NCBI GenBank assembly: GCA_947474855.1
Contig: CANJKV010000001.1
Coordinates: 1 to 64,000 of the forward strand
DNA: 64,000 nucleotides
Direction of reading: 5' to 3'
DNA from: Aurantimonadaceae bacterium
GTDB taxonomy: Bacteria > Pseudomonadota > Alphaproteobacteria > Rhizobiales > Rhizobiaceae
In this document: one piece after another, positions 8,987 through 17,645 of the stretch
Numbering within the stretch: position 1 is the first letter of the stretch
How the letters are laid out: every line of letters starts with the position of its first letter
Made by a program: the position numbers and the translations under genes
The notes under the pieces: model-generated
What the model was told of the DNA's origin: nothing
The model's input: the letters and a program-made list of their open reading frames with translations, nothing else
Database searches by the model: none

Positions 8987-10009
8987 ATGGTGAAGCGAGC
9001 GACGGTCGCGGACGTGGCACGGGAGGCGGGCGTGAGCGTCGCGACGGTTGACCGGGCGCTGACGGGACGCTCGGCCGTGCGCCCCGACACGGCGCAACGG
9101 ATCGCGGCGGCGGCCGAGGCGCTGAACTTCCACGCCGCGCCCCTGCTCGCCGGGCGCATCGAGCCCAAGCTCGCGCGCTGCCGCGTCGGCCTTCTTCTCC
9201 AGCGCGCCGAGATTCCCTTCTACCGCTCGCTCGGCGAGGCCCTCGGCGAGGCGGTCGCCGCGACAGAGCGCTTCGCCGGCACGGTGTCGCTCGCGCACTG
9301 GGCCGAGCAGGATCCCGAGGCGATCGCGGCGGCCATCCGGCGCCTTGCGGCTCGCTGCGACGTGCTGGCCGTCGTCAGCCCGGACCATCCAACGGTCGAG
9401 GCGGCGGTCCGCGAGGTGGTGGACGCGGGAAAGCCGGTCTTCTCGCTCCTGTCCGATTTCGCCGTGTCCGCCCGGACGGGCTATATCGGCGTCGACAGCC
9501 GCAAGGCCGGACGGACTGCCGCGTGGATGATCGCGCGTGCCGCTCCCCGGCCGGGCAAGGTCGCCGTCTTCATCGGCAGCCACGGCTTCCAAGGGCACGA
9601 GCTCCGGGAGGTCGGCTTCCGCTCCTACTTGCGCGAGCACGCCCCGCAGTTCACGGTGATCGAGACCCCGGCCAACATGGAGTCCAACGAGCGGGCCCGT
9701 GCGATCGCGCTGGGCATCCTCGCCGCCCATCCCGACCTCGTCGGGTGCTACGTGGCGGGCGGCGGCATGGAGGGCATCATCGCCGCGCTTCGCGAGGCGC
9801 GCCTCGATCCCCGGCCCCTGGCCATCTGCAGCTCGCTGACCGCCGAGAGCCGCGCCGCCCTCCTGGACGGCACCGTGACGATGCTGGTCGCCGAGCCCAT
9901 CGACCGGATCTGCGACGATCTCGTCTCGCGCGTCGCCGCAGCGCTGTTCAACAAGCAAACCGACCGCGGCCCCCTCCCGCTCGACCTCGTCGGCCCCGAG
10001 AATCTCTGA
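8987..10009 (+). CDS. LacI-family transcriptional regulator
   Basis: 340 residues. The N-terminal LacI helix-turn-helix reads VADVAREAGVSVATVDRAL, and the rest is a periplasmic-binding-protein-type effector domain. A start at 8987 is preferred over the upstream in-frame ATG at 8918 because a GGAG site precedes it and the helix-turn-helix begins immediately after MVKRAT. It is transcribed away from the mocD-like gene across 152 bp and is therefore the probable regulator of the oxygenase operon. The effector is presumably the oxygenase substrate or a sugar-like product. Confidence 0.9.
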   Translation: MVKRATVADVAREAGVSVATVDRALTGRSAVRPDTAQRIAAAAEALNFHAAPLLAGRIEPKLARCRVGLLLQRAEIPFYRSLGEALGEAVAATERFAGTVSLAHWAEQDPEAIAAAIRRLAARCDVLAVVSPDHPTVEAAVREVVDAGKPVFSLLSDFAVSARTGYIGVDSRKAGRTAAWMIARAAPRPGKVAVFIGSHGFQGHELREVGFRSYLREHAPQFTVIETPANMESNERARAIALGILAAHPDLVGCYVAGGGMEGIIAALREARLDPRPLAICSSLTAESRAALLDGTVTMLVAEPIDRICDDLVSRVAAALFNKQTDRGPLPLDLVGPENL

Positions 10010-10137
10010 GCTGCGGGATCGATGCCGCGTCGGACTTCCCATCGAACCGGCCCACGGGTCCCGAGCGGTTCGACCCGCCACGCCGCTCGGCGCGACAACA
10101 GGTCCACGCCCGCCGGATCGAGCCTGTCGCCCCAGGG

Positions 10138-10420
10138 TCAGTCCGTCGTCGCATACGTCCCGGTGGTCCGGATTTCGGACGGGCTGGTACCGTAGGGGCG
10201 ACGGAAGGCCTCGGCGAAATCGCTGGGATCGTCGAAGCCGCAGGCGCTGGCGATCTCCTTCACGCTGAGCGGGCCGTTGACGAGGAGGCGCGCGGCGCGG
10301 CTCATGCGCTCGCGAGGACGTAATCGGACGGGGACATGCCGTTCAACCGCGTGAAAAGGCGTCCGGAGTGGGCGCGGCTGAGGCCTGCGAGCTTGGCGAC
10401 ACGCTCCATCGAGCGATCAG
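10138..10420 (-). pseudogene. AraC-family regulator, C-terminal DNA-binding remnant
   Basis: On the minus strand the two AraC helix-turn-helix units can be read, but in two frames: MERVAKLAGLSRAHSGRLFT continuing to GMSPSDYVLA, then after a one-base loss near 10309-10315 MSRAARLLVNGPLSVKEIAS and ACGFDDPSDFAEAFRRPYGT up to a stop at 10138. The whole N-terminal ligand domain is missing; upstream sequence belongs to the region before the TRAP genes. It is a relic without function. The intervening 10010-10137 holds nothing recognisable. Confidence 0.7.
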
Positions 10421-10445
10421 ATGAAGATCGCTGCCGACTCGGGTG

Positions 10446-11705
10446 TCAGTAGATCGTCAAAGCCGGGACATAGCTGACGGCGAGGAGAAGAAGCATGGCC
10501 ACGGCGAAGAATGGCCAGAGTTCGCGCGTCGTGGCTCCGAGCGGCGCCTTGGCGATCGAGGAGGAGATGAAGAGCGTGGTGCCGATCGGAGGCGTGTAGA
10601 GGCCGATGCCGAGGTTGATCACCATGATCAAGCCGAGCTGCACCGGGTCGAGCCCGATCGACATGGCGAGCGGCACGAAGATCGGCCCGAGCAGGAGGAT
10701 TGAGGGCGGCAGGTCGAGCGGCATGCCGACGAGCAGCATCAGGACGTTCATCATCAGGATGATGAGGATGGGGTTGGAGATGTTGGCGCCGACCCACTGC
10801 GCGAAGTGCTGGGGCACCTGGTCGAAGGTCAGGATCCAGCCGACCGCCGCCGAGCCCATGATCACCAGCATCACGACGCCCGTCGCCACGCCGGCCTCGA
10901 CCATGTTGTGGCAGAAGCGCCTCCAGGTGAGGTCGCGATAGAAGACGATGCTGAGCACCAGCGAGTAGACAACGGCGAGCACCGCGACCTCGGTCGGCGT
11001 CGCGTAGCCGAAGCGCAGGCCGAGGATGATCAGGACCGGCAGGAGCACCGCCGGCAGACTCTTGACGACGAGGGTCGCCAGCTCGCGCTTGGGGATGCGC
11101 TTCTCGCCGACCGCGTAGCCGCGGCGCTTGGAGACGAACCAGCACACGCCGATGAAGCCGACGGCCATCAGGATGCCCGGCAGGATGCCGGCGACGAAGA
11201 GGTCGGCCACCGACACGCCGCTGACGAGGGCGTAAAGGATCATCGGGATGGAGGGCGGGATCAGGACGTCGATCACTGCCGAGGTCGCGTTGTTGGCCGC
11301 GCAGAGCGGAGCGGGATAGCCCTGGCGCTTCTGCCAGGGGATCAGCACCGAGCCGAGCGCCGAGGCGTTGGCGACGGCCGAGCCCGACACGCCGCCGAAC
11401 ACCACGGAGGACACGACCGTGGTGGAGAGCGGGCCGCCGCGCCAGCGCTGCATGACGTGGCTGGCCAGCTCCAGGAGCTGGTGGCCCAGCTTGCCGCCCA
11501 GCATCAGCGTGCCCGCCAGCATGAAGAAGGGCAGTGCCAGCATGGGAAAGGACTGGGTCTGGTCGTAGACCTGCTGGGCGACGATCGAGAGCGGCACGAA
11601 GCCGTTCCACAGGACGGCGGCGCCCGCTGCGATGATGAGCCCGTAACCCACGGGAATGGCCAGCACCATCGTCACGCAGAAGACGGCGATCATGACGAGG
11701 GTCAT
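10446..11705 (-). CDS. TRAP transporter large permease, DctM family
   Basis: 419-residue inner-membrane protein with about twelve hydrophobic segments. The family pattern is clear: an N-terminal GYGLIIAAGAAV segment, GVSGSAVANASALGSVLIP in the middle and the C-terminal NLGIGLYTPPIGTTLFISSS. It is the sodium-coupled substrate channel of a tripartite ATP-independent periplasmic importer. Its start overlaps the small permease stop by 4 bp and it is the last gene of a six-gene operon that begins with the SDR gene. Confidence 0.94.
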   Translation of the reverse strand: MTLVMIAVFCVTMVLAIPVGYGLIIAAGAAVLWNGFVPLSIVAQQVYDQTQSFPMLALPFFMLAGTLMLGGKLGHQLLELASHVMQRWRGGPLSTTVVSSVVFGGVSGSAVANASALGSVLIPWQKRQGYPAPLCAANNATSAVIDVLIPPSIPMILYALVSGVSVADLFVAGILPGILMAVGFIGVCWFVSKRRGYAVGEKRIPKRELATLVVKSLPAVLLPVLIILGLRFGYATPTEVAVLAVVYSLVLSIVFYRDLTWRRFCHNMVEAGVATGVVMLVIMGSAAVGWILTFDQVPQHFAQWVGANISNPILIILMMNVLMLLVGMPLDLPPSILLLGPIFVPLAMSIGLDPVQLGLIMVINLGIGLYTPPIGTTLFISSSIAKAPLGATTRELWPFFAVAMLLLLAVSYVPALTIY

Positions 11706-12286
11706 AGCGGCAGCTCCTCGACGTTCGTCTGCGGACGGGCGGACCAGCCGAAGGCGGCGACGCGCGCGGCGGCGATCAGCGTGACCAGCGCGACGAGCGC
11801 GGCACCCGCGGCAAGCGCGTAGTAGCCGATGCTGTTGGGTAGGCCGAGGATCGGGCTGCGCTCCACCCCGGCGATCGCCGCGACCACGGTCGACTGGTAG
11901 GCGAGAACGAGGAAGCTCGCCGCGGCGCTGACGTGGCTGAACAGAAAGACGGCGACCTTGCCGCGCTCGGCGACCTTGTCATAGAGCCATTCGACGGCCA
12001 TGTGAGCCCCGCTCTGCGCGGCCAGCGCGATGCCGGCCACGATGAACCAGGGAAAGAGCAAGGTCGGTAGCTCCTGCGCGAAGCGGAAGCCGCCGGAGGC
12101 GAGCACGTAGCGCGCCACGACGTTCGCGGTCATCACGGCGGCGAGCGCGGTGCCCGTCGTCACGATGACGACGCGGCAGAGAAGGCCGACGAAGCGATCG
12201 GTGCCGTCGAGAAGGGCGAACACTCCGCCATTCCCGCGAGCGCCCTCGCCCCGACCCGCCGTCGGCTGGTCGGAGAGGCCGGTCAT
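11702..12286 (-). CDS. TRAP transporter small permease, DctQ family
   Basis: 194 residues with four predicted membrane helices, as expected for DctQ; recognisable segments are VMTANVVARYVLASG, ELPTLLFPWFIVAGIALAAQ and GAHMAVEWLYDKV. The ATG overlaps the binding-protein stop as ATGA and the end overlaps the DctM start by 4 bp, so the three TRAP subunits are translationally coupled. The rather long N-terminal polar stretch (about 35 residues) is unusual but tolerable. Confidence 0.92.
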   Translation of the reverse strand: MTGLSDQPTAGRGEGARGNGGVFALLDGTDRFVGLLCRVVIVTTGTALAAVMTANVVARYVLASGGFRFAQELPTLLFPWFIVAGIALAAQSGAHMAVEWLYDKVAERGKVAVFLFSHVSAAASFLVLAYQSTVVAAIAGVERSPILGLPNSIGYYALAAGAALVALVTLIAAARVAAFGWSARPQTNVEELPL

Positions 12287-13293
12287 CCGCGTGCCGCCGC
12301 CTCGACGTCGGCGACGAAGCTGCCGAACTCCTTGGCCTTCCAGGCTTCGGCGACCGGCTTCGTCGCCTCGATGAAGGCCGTGCGGTCCACCTCGACCACC
12401 TCGATGGCCGGGTTGGAGCGGAACGTCGCCAGCGTTTCGGCCGCCCCCTTCTCGGACAGGTCGCGCTGGAGCTGGCCGGCTTCCCTCGCCGCCTCCTTCA
12501 CCGCGTCGAGGTCGCCGCCGATGCGGGCCATCGCGATCTGCGACATGAGGAAGGGGTTCGACTCCCACTTGTGGGCCGTCAGGCTGATGAACTTGTTGAC
12601 CTCGAACAGCTTGGAGCTCGCGATGTTGACGAGCGGATTCTCCTGCCCGTCGACGACGCCCTGCTGGAGAGCGACGTAGAGCTCGCCGAAGGCGATCTGC
12701 TCTGTCGAGGCGCCGAGCGCCTGGAAGATGTCGATCGTCATGGGATCGGCGGGGGTGCGGATCTTCAGGCCGGCGATCTCGGCCGGCGACTTCACCGCGA
12801 CCTTGGAATTCGTCAGGTGCCGGATACCGTTGTTCCAATAGCCGAGCGGCACGATGCCGATCGCTTCGAACTTGGCGGCGAGCGCTTCGCCGACGGGACC
12901 ATCGAGGATCGCGATGGGCTTGGCCGAATCCTCGAAGAGGAACGGCAGGCCGAGCGCCGCCATCTCGGGAACGAGCGCTGAGACGGCGCCCTGGCTGTTG
13001 GCGGTCATGTCGAGCGCGCCGGTGCGAAGGCTCGTCAGCATGGACGCGTCGGAGCCGAGCGTCTCGGAGCCCGCGACGTTGATCGTGATGCGCCCGTCGG
13101 TCTTCTGCGCGACGAGTTCGGCGAGCTTGTCGGCGGCGACGGTGCGGGGGTTGCCAGGGGCGGCGCCGTGGCCGAGCGTCAGCGTCGTCGCGGCATAGGC
13201 GCGGCGCGGCAGCGACAGGATGGCGGGTGCGGCAAGAAGCGCGGCCGTTCCCGCGAGCAGCCCGCGCCGGGTGATGAGCGTTGCGTCGGTCAT
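12283..13293 (-). CDS. TRAP transporter periplasmic binding protein, DctP family
   Basis: 336 residues. The N-terminus has a twin-arginine-like signal (LITRRGLLAG, then AAPAILSLPRRAYA), and the mature part has the DctP signatures TLGHGAAPGNPR, the SPAEIAGLKIRTP motif carrying the conserved carboxylate-binding arginine, and GVVDGQENP. TRAP binding proteins of this class mostly bind organic or sugar acids. Because the same operon encodes a dehydrogenase and a transketolase, a sugar acid or ketose-like ligand is likely. Confidence 0.93.
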   Translation of the reverse strand: MTDATLITRRGLLAGTAALLAAPAILSLPRRAYAATTLTLGHGAAPGNPRTVAADKLAELVAQKTDGRITINVAGSETLGSDASMLTSLRTGALDMTANSQGAVSALVPEMAALGLPFLFEDSAKPIAILDGPVGEALAAKFEAIGIVPLGYWNNGIRHLTNSKVAVKSPAEIAGLKIRTPADPMTIDIFQALGASTEQIAFGELYVALQQGVVDGQENPLVNIASSKLFEVNKFISLTAHKWESNPFLMSQIAMARIGGDLDAVKEAAREAGQLQRDLSEKGAAETLATFRSNPAIEVVEVDRTAFIEATKPVAEAWKAKEFGSFVADVEAAARG

Positions 13294-13326
13294 GTCGTGT
13301 TCCTCCCGATGATGATGCGATGTCGT

Positions 13327-13352
13327 CCCGGCGCGACCGCGTCGCGGCCGGG
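13327..13352 (-). terminator. Stem-loop between transketolase and dctP-like genes
   Basis: The 11-base arm at 13327-13337 (CCCGGCGCGAC) pairs with 13341-13352 with one bulged base and a 3-base loop. It lies in the 113-bp gap before the binding-protein gene, the only sizeable gap in the operon. It could attenuate read-through or protect a processed transport mRNA. No U-tract follows. Confidence 0.4.
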
Positions 13353-13406
13353 ATCGGTTCGGCTCGCCCCCGGGCTCCCTCCCGTCGGGCGTCGATGGTC
13401 GGCGCG

Positions 13407-14444
13407 TCAGCTCGTCCAGGCCGTCACGCTTTTGATGATCCCGCCCGTCGAGATGCCGTAGAGATCGTGGAGCGTCGGCAGCGCGCCCGCGTCGAGGAAG
13501 GCGTCGGGCAGCGCGATCTGCCGGAAGCGCGGCGCCTCGCCGTTGCGCAGGAGGCAGGCGGCCACCGCTTCGCCCAAGCCGCCGATCACCGTATGGTTCT
13601 CGGCGACGACGACGAGCCGGCCCGGCACCGCGCGGACCGCGGCGAGGATCGAGGCCTCGTCGAGCGGCTTGATCGTCGGCGAGTGGAGAACGGCGGCGTT
13701 GATCCCTGTCTTCTCCAGCTCCTTCGCCGCGTCGAGCGCCCGCATCGTCATCAAGCCTGCGGATATGAAGAGGACGTCCTCGCCCTCCCGCAGGATCTTC
13801 GCCTTGCCCAGCTCGAAGCGGTAGTCGTACTCGTCGAGGACGAGCGGCACCTGGCCGCGCAGAAGGCGCATATAGACGGGGCCGGGATGGTCGGCGATCG
13901 CCGGCACGGCCTCTTCGATGTCGAGCGCGTCGCATGGATCGACGATGGTGAGGTTCGGCAGTCCCCGGAAGATCGCGAGGTCCTCCGTCGCCTGGTGGCT
14001 CGGCCCGTAGCCCGTCGTCAGGCCCGGCAGCGCGCAGACGATCTTCACGGGAAGATTTTCCTCGGCGATCGCCATGCAGATGAAATCATAGGCCCGGCGG
14101 GCGGCGAAGACGGCGTAGGTCGTGGCGAAGGGCATGAAGCCCTCGCGCGCCAAGCCTGCCGCCGCGCTCATCAGGAGCTGCTCGGCCATGCCCATCTGGT
14201 AGAAGCGGTCCGGCATCGCCTTGGAGAAGACGTGCATGTCCGTGTACTTGCCGAGATCGGCGGTGAGGCCGACGACCTCGGGCCGCTCTTGCGCGAGCTT
14301 CACCAGCGCGTGGCCGAAGGGCGCGGGCTTGGTGCGCTGCCCTTCGCCGGCGATCGAGGCGATCATCGCCGAGGTCGTCAGGCGCGGCTTGTTCGGGTCG
14401 GCCAGGCGCGGCGTGAACTTGCGTCGTGCGTCGGTCATGGTCAT
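13407..14444 (-). CDS. Transketolase, C-terminal subunit (pyrimidine-binding domain)
   Basis: 345 residues covering the pyrimidine-binding and C-terminal domains of a split transketolase. Family marks are TADLGKYTDMHVF, the catalytic glutamate in FYQMGMAEQLL that activates thiamine diphosphate, TYAVFAARRAYDF and the C-terminal VVVAENHTVIGGLGEAVA. The start is the first ATG of a tandem pair and overlaps the N-terminal subunit stop by 4 bp, so the two halves are made in a fixed ratio. The cytoplasmic heteromer would transfer a two-carbon ketol unit; donor and acceptor are unknown. Confidence 0.92.
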   Translation of the reverse strand: MTMTDARRKFTPRLADPNKPRLTTSAMIASIAGEGQRTKPAPFGHALVKLAQERPEVVGLTADLGKYTDMHVFSKAMPDRFYQMGMAEQLLMSAAAGLAREGFMPFATTYAVFAARRAYDFICMAIAEENLPVKIVCALPGLTTGYGPSHQATEDLAIFRGLPNLTIVDPCDALDIEEAVPAIADHPGPVYMRLLRGQVPLVLDEYDYRFELGKAKILREGEDVLFISAGLMTMRALDAAKELEKTGINAAVLHSPTIKPLDEASILAAVRAVPGRLVVVAENHTVIGGLGEAVAACLLRNGEAPRFRQIALPDAFLDAGALPTLHDLYGISTGGIIKSVTAWTS

Positions 14445-15292
14445 GCGGGCCTCCCGGCGTCGAGCACGTCCAGCGCCTTCTGCCACTCGTCGGGCTCGAC
14501 GCGGACGAAGTGGGTGATCTCTCGGGCTTCCAGGAAGGGCACGCCCTTACACATCACGGTGTCGCAGACGACGGCGCTCGGGCGCCCGCCGTTCTCGTGG
14601 CGCGCCCTGTCGAAGGCGGCGCGCACCGCCTCGATGTCGTTGCCGTCGACGCGCTCGGCGTTCCAGCCGAAGGCGCGGAACTTGTCCGTCACCGGCTCGG
14701 CCGAGAGCGTCTGCGTCGACTTGCCGTCGGCCTGCTGGTCGTTGAAGTCGACGACGCAGACGAGGTTGTCGAGCTTGTGGTGGGCGGCGGACATCGCCGC
14801 TTCCCAGGTGGAGCCCTCGCCGAGCTCGCCGTCCGACATCAGGTTGTAGATGAAGCTCTTCGAGCGCTTGCGCTTGAGGCCCAGCGCCATCCCGACGCCG
14901 ATGCCCAGGCCTTGGCCGAGCGAGCCGCCGGTGATTTCCATGCCCGGCGTATAGGCCGCCATGCCGGACATCGGCAGGCGCGAGTCGTCACCGCCATAGG
15001 TCTCGAGTTCGTCCTCGGGCAGGATCCCCGCCTCGATCAGGACGGCGTAGAGCGCGATGGCGTAGTGGCCGATCGACAGGAGGAAGCGGTCGCGCTCCTC
15101 CCATTGCGGGTCTTCGGCCCGGTAGGCCAGCGCATGGAAGTAGGAGACCGCGAGGACGTCGGCGATGCCGAGCGCCTGGCCGATGTAGCCTTGGCCCTGG
15201 ACCTCGCCCATGCGCAGCGCGTTGCGGCGGATGCGGTATGCGCGTTCGGCCAGGGAAACGTTGCTTCCAAGACGAGCTTGCGTGTCGGACAT
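14441..15292 (-). CDS. Transketolase, N-terminal subunit (pyrophosphate-binding domain)
   Basis: 283 residues matching the diphosphate-binding half of transketolase. The thiamine diphosphate motif reads SDGELGEGSTWEA to VVDFNDQQ, with Ser in place of the usual first Gly of GDG; GGSLGQGLGIGVGMALG and the histidine string GHYAIALYAVL are also present. It lies 11 bp from the SDR gene and is coupled to the C-terminal subunit. Split transketolases of this kind are common in catabolic operons, including apulose-4-phosphate and sulfosugar pathways, so it need not be the housekeeping enzyme. Confidence 0.92.
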   Translation of the reverse strand: MSDTQARLGSNVSLAERAYRIRRNALRMGEVQGQGYIGQALGIADVLAVSYFHALAYRAEDPQWEERDRFLLSIGHYAIALYAVLIEAGILPEDELETYGGDDSRLPMSGMAAYTPGMEITGGSLGQGLGIGVGMALGLKRKRSKSFIYNLMSDGELGEGSTWEAAMSAAHHKLDNLVCVVDFNDQQADGKSTQTLSAEPVTDKFRAFGWNAERVDGNDIEAVRAAFDRARHENGGRPSAVVCDTVMCKGVPFLEAREITHFVRVEPDEWQKALDVLDAGRPA

Positions 15293-15303
15293 GGCTGCCT
15301 CCG

Positions 15304-16056
15304 TCAATGGATCAGCATGCCGCCGTTCACGTCGATCACCGCGCCGGTGACGTAGGACGAGAGGTCGGAGGCGAGGAAGAGGTAGATGCGGGCGACGTCG
15401 ACCGCGTCGCCGAGGCGGTTCAGCGGAATGCCCTTGACGATGTCGGCGCGCATCTCGGCCGTCAGCTTGTCGCCGGTGATGTCGGTCTGGATGAGCCCGG
15501 GCGTCACCGAGTTCACGCGGATGCCGTCCGGACCGAACTCGCGGGCCATGGCTTTTGCGAGGCCGAGCACGCCGGCCTTGGCGGCCGAATAGTGCGGTCC
15601 GCCGAAGATGCCGCCGCCGCGCTGGGCCGAGACGGAGGACATGCAGGCGATCGACCCCCCGCCGATCTCCTTCATGTGCGGGATGAAGGCCTGGCTGAGA
15701 TGCAGGACGCCGGTGAGGTTCACGTCGACGATGCGCCGCCAGCTCGCGGCATCGATATCCAGCGTCTTCACCGGCTGGGTGATGCCGGCATTGTTGATGA
15801 GGATGTCGACCCGTCCGAAACTTCCGACGGCGCCGGCGGCTGCGCGCTCGCAGGCCGCCTTGTCGGTCACGTCGCAGGCTATGCCGACGTGGCCCTCGCC
15901 GGGCAGGCTCGCGGCGGCGTCGGCGCTCGCCGCGCCGTCGAGGTCGAGGATGGCGACGCGGGCGCCGTGCTCGGCGAAGAGCTGCGCCGTGGCGCGGCCG
16001 ATGCCGCGCGCGCTCGCCGCGCCGGAGATGGCGGCGGTCTTGCCTGTCAGAAGCAT
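15304..16056 (-). CDS. Short-chain dehydrogenase/reductase, polyol or sugar-acid type
   Basis: 250-residue classical SDR. The cofactor motif ISGAASARGIG is at 10-20, an acidic pair in ILDLD (38-40) favours NAD, NNAG is at 88-91, and the catalytic residues are Ser143 with Tyr156-x-x-x-Lys160. It ends in VTGAVIDVNGGMLIH, typical for this family. As first gene of the TRAP/transketolase operon it probably oxidises the imported compound to the ketone used by the transketolase. Annotation as a fatty-acid-synthesis reductase would be misleading here. Confidence 0.88.
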   Translation of the reverse strand: MLLTGKTAAISGAASARGIGRATAQLFAEHGARVAILDLDGAASADAAASLPGEGHVGIACDVTDKAACERAAAGAVGSFGRVDILINNAGITQPVKTLDIDAASWRRIVDVNLTGVLHLSQAFIPHMKEIGGGSIACMSSVSAQRGGGIFGGPHYSAAKAGVLGLAKAMAREFGPDGIRVNSVTPGLIQTDITGDKLTAEMRADIVKGIPLNRLGDAVDVARIYLFLASDLSSYVTGAVIDVNGGMLIH

Positions 16057-16181
16057 GATGTCGTTCCTCCCGGACGGACGCGAGCTTCGCGCCGCCTATT
16101 CGCGAGACGGTCCGCTGTCCCCGAGGACACCTCACGCCGACCGTTCTCCCTGGGGCGAATGTCCGCGATGGGACGGGAGCG

Positions 16182-16212
16182 TTCAAACGCGAAGTTTACA
16201 TCGAACGTTGAA
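16182..16212. promoter_or_regulatory. Possible LysR-binding dyad between SDR and LysR genes
   Basis: In the 172-bp divergent region the arms TTCAA (16182-16186) and TTGAA (16208-16212) form an interrupted inverted repeat, 17 bp before the lysR start. The stretches TTCAAACGCGAA and, on the other strand, TTCAACGTTCGA resemble each other. A LysR site is expected here; the exact bases are uncertain. Confidence 0.3.
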
Positions 16213-16228
16213 TTTGCTTCACTGATCC

Positions 16229-17140
16229 ATGTTTGGCCAAGTCTCCCTTCCGTCCATTCGCGCCTTCGAGGCGGCGGGCCGTCTCGGCTCCTTCCGGGCC
16301 GCCGCGGCCGAGCTGAACCTCACCCCGAGCGCGGTGAGCCACGCCATCCTGAAACTCGAGCAGTCGCTGGGCACCGACCTCTTCGTGCGCGACGGGCGGG
16401 TGGTGCGCCTCAGCGCTGAGGGCGAGGCGCTGATGCGTCACGTCGGCGTCGCCTTCGACGAGTTGCGGCGCGGCTTCGAGACGATCTCCAACCGCGGCAC
16501 CGGCCTCCTGCGCCTTCATTCCGCGCCGAGCTTCGCGGCGCAGTGGCTCTCCCCGCGCCTGTCGGGCTTTCGGGAGCGCTTTCCCGACATCGAGGTGCGG
16601 CTCGCGGCGAGCACGGAATACGCCAAGTTCGCCAACGACGAGTTCGACGCCGACATCGTCTACGGCGCGTCGCGTTCGGAAGGCGTCCACGTCGTGCCGC
16701 TCGGCGAGGAGGTGGTGACGCCGCTCTGCTCGCCCGAGATGGCAGCGCGGGTGCACTGCGTCGAAGACCTCCGCGCCGTACCGCTCATCCAGAGCGACGT
16801 GAAGCAGGTTCGCTGGTCGGACTGGTTCCGCGCCAACGACTCGCAGCCGCCGGTGACCTTTTCGGCGCGCTTCGACCGCTCCTTCCTGGCGCTTGCCGCC
16901 GCGGCCGACGGCCTGGGCATCGCGCTGGAATCGACGCGTCTGGCCGAGCGCGAGCTGCGCTCCGGCCGCCTCGTCGCACCGCTCGCAGGCCTCGCGGAGG
17001 ACGTGCGCTACGTCGGCCACCGGCTCGTCTATCCCAAGGCATGGCTCCACCGCCGCACCCTTCGCCTCTTTTCCCGCTGGCTCATGGACGAGTTGGGGCT
17101 CGCGGAGGCGGAGGCCATGCCGCCCGCGCCGTTCAGCTGA
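16229..17140 (+). CDS. LysR-family regulator (GcvA-like) of the TRAP/transketolase operon
   Basis: 303 residues. The N-terminal winged helix reads SIRAFEAAGRLGSFRAAAAE followed by LNLTPSAVSHAI, as in the GcvA branch, and the ligand domain follows (SAPSFAAQWLSPRL, then DADIVYGAS). It is transcribed divergently from the SDR gene, the classic arrangement for an activator of the neighbouring operon that also represses itself. The start is the ATG directly before FGQVSLPSIRAFE; no competing start is convincing. Confidence 0.92.
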   Translation: MFGQVSLPSIRAFEAAGRLGSFRAAAAELNLTPSAVSHAILKLEQSLGTDLFVRDGRVVRLSAEGEALMRHVGVAFDELRRGFETISNRGTGLLRLHSAPSFAAQWLSPRLSGFRERFPDIEVRLAASTEYAKFANDEFDADIVYGASRSEGVHVVPLGEEVVTPLCSPEMAARVHCVEDLRAVPLIQSDVKQVRWSDWFRANDSQPPVTFSARFDRSFLALAAAADGLGIALESTRLAERELRSGRLVAPLAGLAEDVRYVGHRLVYPKAWLHRRTLRLFSRWLMDELGLAEAEAMPPAPFS

Positions 17141-17272
17141 GCGGAAGTCATCCAGACATGCAGAAAATGCGTTTGCCCGTCCTGCCCATCCTCTGATCGA
17201 TCGCCGGCAACGGGGTGGAAAGCGCCGCGGGATCTGGGAGGATTTCGACATGAGGGCTCGTCGTCGGCAAAG

Positions 17273-17645
17273 ATCCGCGCCCTCGCCGACGTCTGCACCA
17301 TCCTGCGTGACGGCCGAACGGTGGTCGACCGGAGGAGCCTTTCGGAGATCACCGACGCGCAGATCGTCGAATCCATGGGTTAGAAGGCGATCGACGCCGT
17401 GCCCGCTCCGCGCCCCGAGGAGGCCGTGCGGCCGGGCGGAGGCGCGGCCCTGCACCTCGAGCGGGACGGCACGTCGGTCGGTGTCGTGCCGGGCTCGATC
17501 CTCGGCCTGACGGGCACGGCGCCCGGCCCGACGGCACCGATCGGCTCCCGGATCGGCGCCGATCCGGCCTCGAACTGGCGCATCCGCTTCGGCGGCGCCG
17601 ACTTCCGGCCGAAGAGCCCGGCGGAGGCCATGCGCTCGGGCTCGG
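17273..17645 (+). pseudogene. Sugar ABC transporter ATPase remnant (RbsA/MglA type), internally deleted
   Basis: IRALADVCTILRDGRTVVDR and then SLSEITDAQIVESMG, stopping at 17383, are the end of the first nucleotide-binding domain of a ribose-type ATPase. The next stretch, AIDAVPAPRPEEAV and GSILGLTG, matches the linker and start of the second domain. After a deletion of its Walker A region, WRIRFGGADFRPKSPAEAMR resembles a later part. No complete motif remains. The bases 17141-17272 between the LysR gene and this relic show nothing recognisable. Confidence 0.6.

Noticed and set aside
14441..14450. The split transketolase as a broken single gene.
   Set aside because: Both halves have their own start, complete domains and a 4-bp coupling overlap; two-subunit transketolases are a known natural form.
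15304..16056. The SDR as a fatty-acid-synthesis 3-oxoacyl-ACP reductase.
   Set aside because: No fab genes nearby; operon membership with TRAP and transketolase genes and the NAD-type acidic residues point to sugar metabolism.
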